NCBI RefSeq assembly: GCF_008831285.2
Contig: NC_045145.1
Coordinates: 22,008,802-22,072,801, forward strand
Length of the DNA stretch: 64,000 nt
Direction of reading: 5' to 3'
From: Nymphaea colorata
Lineage: Eukaryota; Streptophyta; Magnoliopsida; Nymphaeales; Nymphaeaceae
Positions 59,149-64,000 of the stretch are shown here, one piece after another. The notes beneath the pieces are model-generated. The model did not search any database, had not been told where the DNA came from, and saw only the letters and a list, made by a program, of their open reading frames with translations. The translations under genes were made by a program, and so were the position numbers. Each line of letters starts with the position of its first letter. Position 1 is the first letter of the stretch.

Positions 59149-62100
59149 TGGTATCATAGCCCATCATCGAGGAAAGGCCGGCAAGATCGAAGAACTGTCT
59201 GTTGTGGCCTGCTGCAACAGCAAACTATCCCTCTGCTCTTTGGCCTGTATATTAATATCCAACTGTTGGGTTTTTGTAAAAACGGACCATTGCATTCCCA
59301 ACATCCTCCCGGTTCCGACGAATCATAGCTCGCTTAAATCGGAGTTGTAAGCTGGGAGTTACAAACCCGTGAACAGACCCTGTCTACCATTGAGTTCTGT
59401 CTGCCGCACCTTCCTATTTCACATTCATTGCTGCTCAAACCCAATGTGCTTGACATCCCCACGTTTCCAACAAGCTATTGCATGCCCAGAACCGAGCTGT
59501 GGGTTAGTAGAAAAGTGACTGTAAGTAGGAGACTGGCCACTAGTCATGTTTGGTGACCTTTTTCTAGCACTCTACCAGTCGGATATCTATGAGTCAGGTA
59601 CCGTTAAATTCCTCTTGTCCTTACGGTACTAACGAGATACTATTCGTTTTGTTTGGAGCTTTATTTAGAGAGCAACGCATCGGCGAAGTTTTGTCTGTCT
59701 CTCGACTAAGATAGGGAACAACACCTGCGACAACAAAGAACTAGACTTTGTTTATCTGCCACTGCTGGACCCCTCAAACTCAGAATCATCCTCTTGCTGC
59801 TGCTGCTGCATTCCTGATGTTCTCAGCTTTCCAGCAAGCCTGAGAACGAGACATTCTACCTACCCTACAGGGAGATACGAGTCAGCCAAGGAAGCACATA
59901 ACCATCATCTTCTTCCTCTAGAAGTTTTATGACAAACTCGTTGTCAACGCAATGGAATGCTATCGCTGCACTTGTCTCTGTGAAACTTAACCAAGACAAC
60001 TATCTACTATGGAGCTCTCAACTGGAGCCGGTCATGGAGTCCCAAGAACTTGTACAGTTCATAGATAAGATGTTCCCATCTCCTCTAGAAACCATTGTGA
60101 AGGATGACAAGATTGAAGTAAATCTGGAATTCACTCTTTAGAAGAGGTTTGATTGACTAGAACTAAGTTGGATCAAGGCCACCATCTTCAAACCAGTTCT
60201 CAGACAAATCGTGACTAGTAAATCATCGTTTGAGGCATGGAATACGCTGAAAAAGTCATTTAGTTCTTAATCTCCTTTGAGAATAATGCTGCTGCGAAAG
60301 GAGTTACACTTCATTCAAAAAGGCAATATGAATATGCAAACCTACTTAGAGCAAATCAAATTTCTTGTAGATACACTATCTGCTGCTGGATTAGACACAA
60401 CGGATGGTGATCTTGTACAAATCACAATGAACGGTTTGCCTATTGAATACGAAAGTTTTGTGACTCTTATTAGTGTTAATTCTTCAAATGCCTCAATTAT
60501 GTTCTCTGAGTTGTTTGATCTTCTGCTCACACAAGAAAATGGGCTTGATATGTTCAAGTCAGCTATGGTCAATCCTCACAAATCTGTCCAAGCATTACCG
60601 CAGGCTGAAAATCAAATTACCTTCAACACATTTTGAGGGTGCGGAAGAGGATGAGGTGGCTTCAGAGGTCGATTTCAAGGGAGAGGAAATCAACCACATA
60701 TACAAACTCGATCACAATAAAATGGAGATTCAAACAACAACGCAGAAAATGGAAGCCATCCTTGCACCATCATAACGTGCCAATACTATGGACGGAAGGG
60801 TCACTCAGCAAGGACATGTTATCATGATATTCTGTGTGCATTCTCGACTATGAATCTACAGGAATCCACCAGCGAATATTGGTATCCCGACTCGGGAGCA
60901 ACCAATCATATTGTCAACAACAATGAGATGATGCACAACAAGACGACATATGATGGATCGAACAATATTAGGATTGGTAATGGTTCAGTCTCCCTATTAA
61001 GCATATAGGGAATTTATTAGTTAATATGCAGAGACTGTTTCATATTAACAATGCCCTGCATGTGCCCAAAATGGCTCATAATCTTTTATCAGTGGGAATA
61101 TTTACATCTTGAAATGATTGCATTTTTCAATTCTCACCACATGATTTTGTTATTAAGGATCGACAGACGGGCAATGTTCTACTTCAAGGACCAAAGATGC
61201 GTAACAGGCTCTATCCCATCAAGGCGACAAGATCAAACATTGATTTGTTTTCAACTAAGAGCAGCGTTTAGTTGCTGGTTTCGAGCAGACGTCAATAAAA
61301 TTTCAACATCATTTGAACTATGGCATCGGCGTCTTGGTCATGCCTGCAAGAAGATCGTCGGTTTTTTAATATCCAGTAGATTCATATCAATAAATTCTCC
61401 TATTCCAAAAGGAGTATGTCAGTCTTGTTATTTGGGAAAGACACATAAACAACCTTTTCAACTTCTGATTTCTCACGACCTTTTGAAATGCTTCATATGG
61501 ATGTATGAGGACCTGCCCTGATCACCTCTTGAGAGGGATTCAGATCTTTTCTACTCATCGTTGACAATTATTCTAGATTTTCATGGCTGTTTCCTCTTAA
61601 AGCTATGTCTAAAGTTGTATTATGTTTAAAGAATTTTAAGATCTTGGATGAAAAGCAGTTAAATGTACATATATGCTTCGTTCATTCTGACAATGGCAAG
61701 GAATTCATGAACTCTGACTTAACTCAATTTTGTGATGAACATGGGATTTTGCATCAATTTTCTTGCCCTTATACTCCAGAACAAAATGGTATTCTTGAAT
61801 GAAAAAATCATCATGTCATCGAAGCAAGATTAAGTATGCTTTATGATGATGGACTATTCTATAATTTAACGGTTGATGCTTTTCACACTACCATTTATAT
61901 CATCAATCACTTACCAACTTTGAAGTTGTAGCGCAAATTGCCCTTTTATATGCTGTTTCACAAGGATCCAAAATATGCACACTTGAGGGTTTTTGGAACC
62001 ACATACTATCCACTACTGACGCCTATGAATGATTCCAAATTTCAGCCCCAAGACTACAACATGTATTTTCTTGGGTTATGCTAGTCATCATAAGGGATAT

Positions 62101-63662
62101 TTATGCTATGACAAGAGACATCATCGTATTCTAATATCTCAGCATGTTGTCTTTGACGAAACTGATACCAATGGGTCTGATTGTCATGAAGATTTCTCAG
62201 ATGAACTAGTTTCTCGTTGGCTGCCAAATACGACCTATGTCTCTCCCTCTAGTCTGGTCAATCCAATGTGTGATCCAACACAGTCCACGACAGCCTCCAC
62301 TTACACTGTGTTACCACCTCTTCCTATGGTTGAAACCTCTGCCATGGTTTCACCTTGTGAGCACCTAAGTCTGTCACTCAATGAGGCAAAAAATCCTACA
62401 TCAGTGCTGCCATCTATTCTGGGTGCACCAAGTACGGCTATTGATGCTGCCACCACCAGTCTTGCTCCTCCCATTTGATCTCATTCAATGCTGACCTGTT
62501 CCATGACTAGTTCATCCAAACCAAAAGCTTTTTCAGCCATCGCAGCACAAAAGGAACCACAGACTTTTAAAGAAGCCATTCAATCTTCATGTTGGCATAA
62601 TGCTACGCAGAATGAGTTCTCAGCGTTGCAGAAAAACAAAACCTGGCATCTTGTACCCCCACAGCCAGATTTTCATGTTATCAGTTCCAACCGGGTTTAC
62701 AAAATTAAATGTCACCCTGGTTCCATCACACGACATAAAGATTGCCTTGTAGCTCGGGGCTTTCTTCAAGCAGCGAGCATTGACTATCAAGAAACTTTTA
62801 GTCCCACTGCAAAGCCCACCACTATTAGAGTGTCACTCTCTTTAGCTGCCCATTTTGGTTAGTCTTTACGACAACTTGATTTTGACAATGTGTTTCTTAA
62901 TGGGTATCCTTTTGAAGATGTCTATATGGCTCAACCTGAGGGATTTCAAGATACCACCTTTCCTCATTATGTTTGCAAACTAGATAACGCACTCTATGGG
63001 CTCAAGCAGACTCCACGCGCATGGTATCATTGCTTGAGTTGCTTTCTTAGTGATCTTGGCTTCGTGGTTTCTCAATCTGATGCATCCTTTTTATTTACTC
63101 CTGCGATGGTCATCAGCTTTATCTTCTTGTTTACGTTGATGATTTGATCATCACTGAGTCTACACCAACTCTCATTTCTTGTATCATTATACAACTTGGT
63201 TCCACATTTTTAGTTAAAGATCTTGGCCCTCTCACGTATTTTCTAGGCATTGAAGTCAATCAATGACCTAGGGAGATATGCCTGTGCCAATAAAGTTACA
63301 TTAATAGCAGTCTTCACAAAGCTCAAATGGATAATGCTAAATCCATGACGTCTCCCATGTTGACTACCAAAAATCTCACAGCTGCTGAATAATCCTCTTT
63401 TTCGGATCCCACGCTATATCAGAGTGTGATGGGTGCATTACAGTATAGTTTAACAGCAAATCTAGTCTTCCATGCTCGTACCCATTGAAATTGATTTTCA
63501 CTTCGTTAGAGATCACGTCAATAAGGGAGAGATACAAGTGAAATTTATTTGAACCAAAGAGAAACTAGCAGATGGGAGGACAAAGACTCTTGGAGGAACA
63601 ACATTCACAAATTTCAGAAACAATCTCAACGTCGTGGAACCACCGTTCAGATTGCGGGATAC

Positions 63663-63880
63663 TGTTAAGGAAAGTTTTGAATGAAGATTGACGATAATTG
63701 TGGATCTAGATTGAGGATAGTTGTGGATCTGATTTTCATACCTTGCCTTTTGGATTTATTGTAACCTACCATTGTACTCTATATAAATACGTTGTATTCT
63801 TAATGATACACATAAGAGAAAAAGATTTCATCCGAAGTTCGTGTCCTCTCTTTCTTTCATGAATTTCTTGAGTTTTTTTA
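63663..63880 (+). repeat. 3' LTR of the inner copia element
   Basis: 218 bp, starting TGTTAAGG. It has two copies of the ~25-bp unit, and its end reads TTTTTTA instead of TTTTTCA. The TATATAAATAC promoter-like stretch is present. Confidence 0.9.
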
Positions 63881-64000
63881 CTTATCTTCGTCCATATACC
63901 AAACATAAACTTGACCATAGATCAGTAAGAAGTGTCTTTCTGGGGTATGCCCCACAACAAAAAGGCTACTATTGTTTGAATTTGAAAAACAACAAAATTT

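Larger units (their letters stand above)
58906..63880 (+). mobile_element. Ty1/copia retrotransposon (inner), nested, both LTRs present, defective
   Basis: The target duplication CTTAT is at 58901-58905 and 63881-63885. LTRs are at 58906-59148 and 63663-63880. The primer-binding site starts at 59149 (TGGTATCATAGCCC). Gag begins at 59929 with two early stops (60139 and 60151). Its zinc knuckle CQYYGRKGHSARTC has Tyr in place of the second Cys. The protease motif is YPDSGATNHI. Integrase parts are LWHRRLGHACK and HSDNGKEF...TPEQNG. Reverse transcriptase (62500-63150) includes [18 protein letters not shown] and [12 protein letters not shown], with a frameshift before the YVDD box. Most of RNase H is deleted near 63487. 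Confidence 0.92.
56735..64000 (+). mobile_element. Ty1/copia retrotransposon (outer), defective and cut by the window end
   Basis: The 5' LTR is about 56735-56940, followed by a primer-binding site TGGTATTAGAGCC. Gag remnants (57000-57700) precede a zinc-knuckle remnant (57815-57860) and the protease motif WHLDSGTTHH (57970). Integrase runs through 58081-58800 (LWHIRLGHLA, then FVDGISRYIWL, ending EQNGMSERR). Its frame resumes at 63886 (FLGYAPQQKGYY) after an inserted second copia element (58906-63880). Reverse transcriptase and RNase H would lie outside the window. Stops and frameshifts show that it is dead. Confidence 0.88.

Noticed and set aside
1-64000. CRISPR arrays, tRNA or rRNA genes, bacterial operons
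   Set aside because: Nothing matching them was seen; the intron structure and transposons show nuclear plant DNA.

Overview
The window is nuclear DNA of a flowering plant. Two genes have 15 small exons with GT-AG introns. One of them encodes a peroxisomal ALDH10 of the plant type, and another gene encodes a plant MTP12-like zinc transporter. Plant matrixins, Ty1/copia retrotransposons, hAT and Mutator-like non-autonomous elements and long (TA)n tracts fill the rest. The sequence does not let me name the species.

Left part (1-25 kb), all genes on the minus strand. A complete KONJAC / GDP-mannose pyrophosphorylase alpha-like gene (662-6767, 15 exons, 415 aa) is followed by a complete ALDH10 aminoaldehyde dehydrogenase gene (10984-18186, 15 exons, 503 aa, C-terminal SKL). 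Then comes an intronless MTP12-like zinc transporter gene (22305-24938, 877 aa). The KJC gene carries a nearly perfect 240-bp tandem duplication in an intron. The ALDH10 gene carries a 701-bp inverted-repeat element with a perfect 10-bp target-site duplication in an intron.

Middle part (23-52 kb). This is a tandem array of a composite unit: MTP12 5' part on the minus strand, spacer, then a matrix metalloproteinase (MMP) gene on the plus strand. The unit is repeated about five times. At three places the same junction joins the sequence downstream of an MMP gene, inside an hAT-like element, to the same point in the histidine-loop region of MTP12. Every later MTP12 copy is therefore a 3'-truncated fragment, and only the leftmost is whole. 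MMP copies 1-3 are pseudogenes. Copies 4 (39464-40396) and 5 (50430-51392) are intact, with signal peptide, cysteine switch and zinc site, and each has a TATA box. A 6.7-kb copia element, itself split by a 3.35-kb hAT-like element, sits in the fourth MTP12 fragment.

Right part (52-64 kb). Two older MMP pseudogenes lie here. One is split by a 315-bp solo LTR with a 5-bp target duplication. The other is cut off by a copia element that runs out of the window. That element is split by a second copia element with both LTRs and a CTTAT duplication.

I see no CRISPR array, rRNA or tRNA gene. The most unusual feature is the MMP/MTP12 composite array. I read it as a plant gene-duplication history, possibly with antisense consequences for MTP12, rather than a new enzymatic system.
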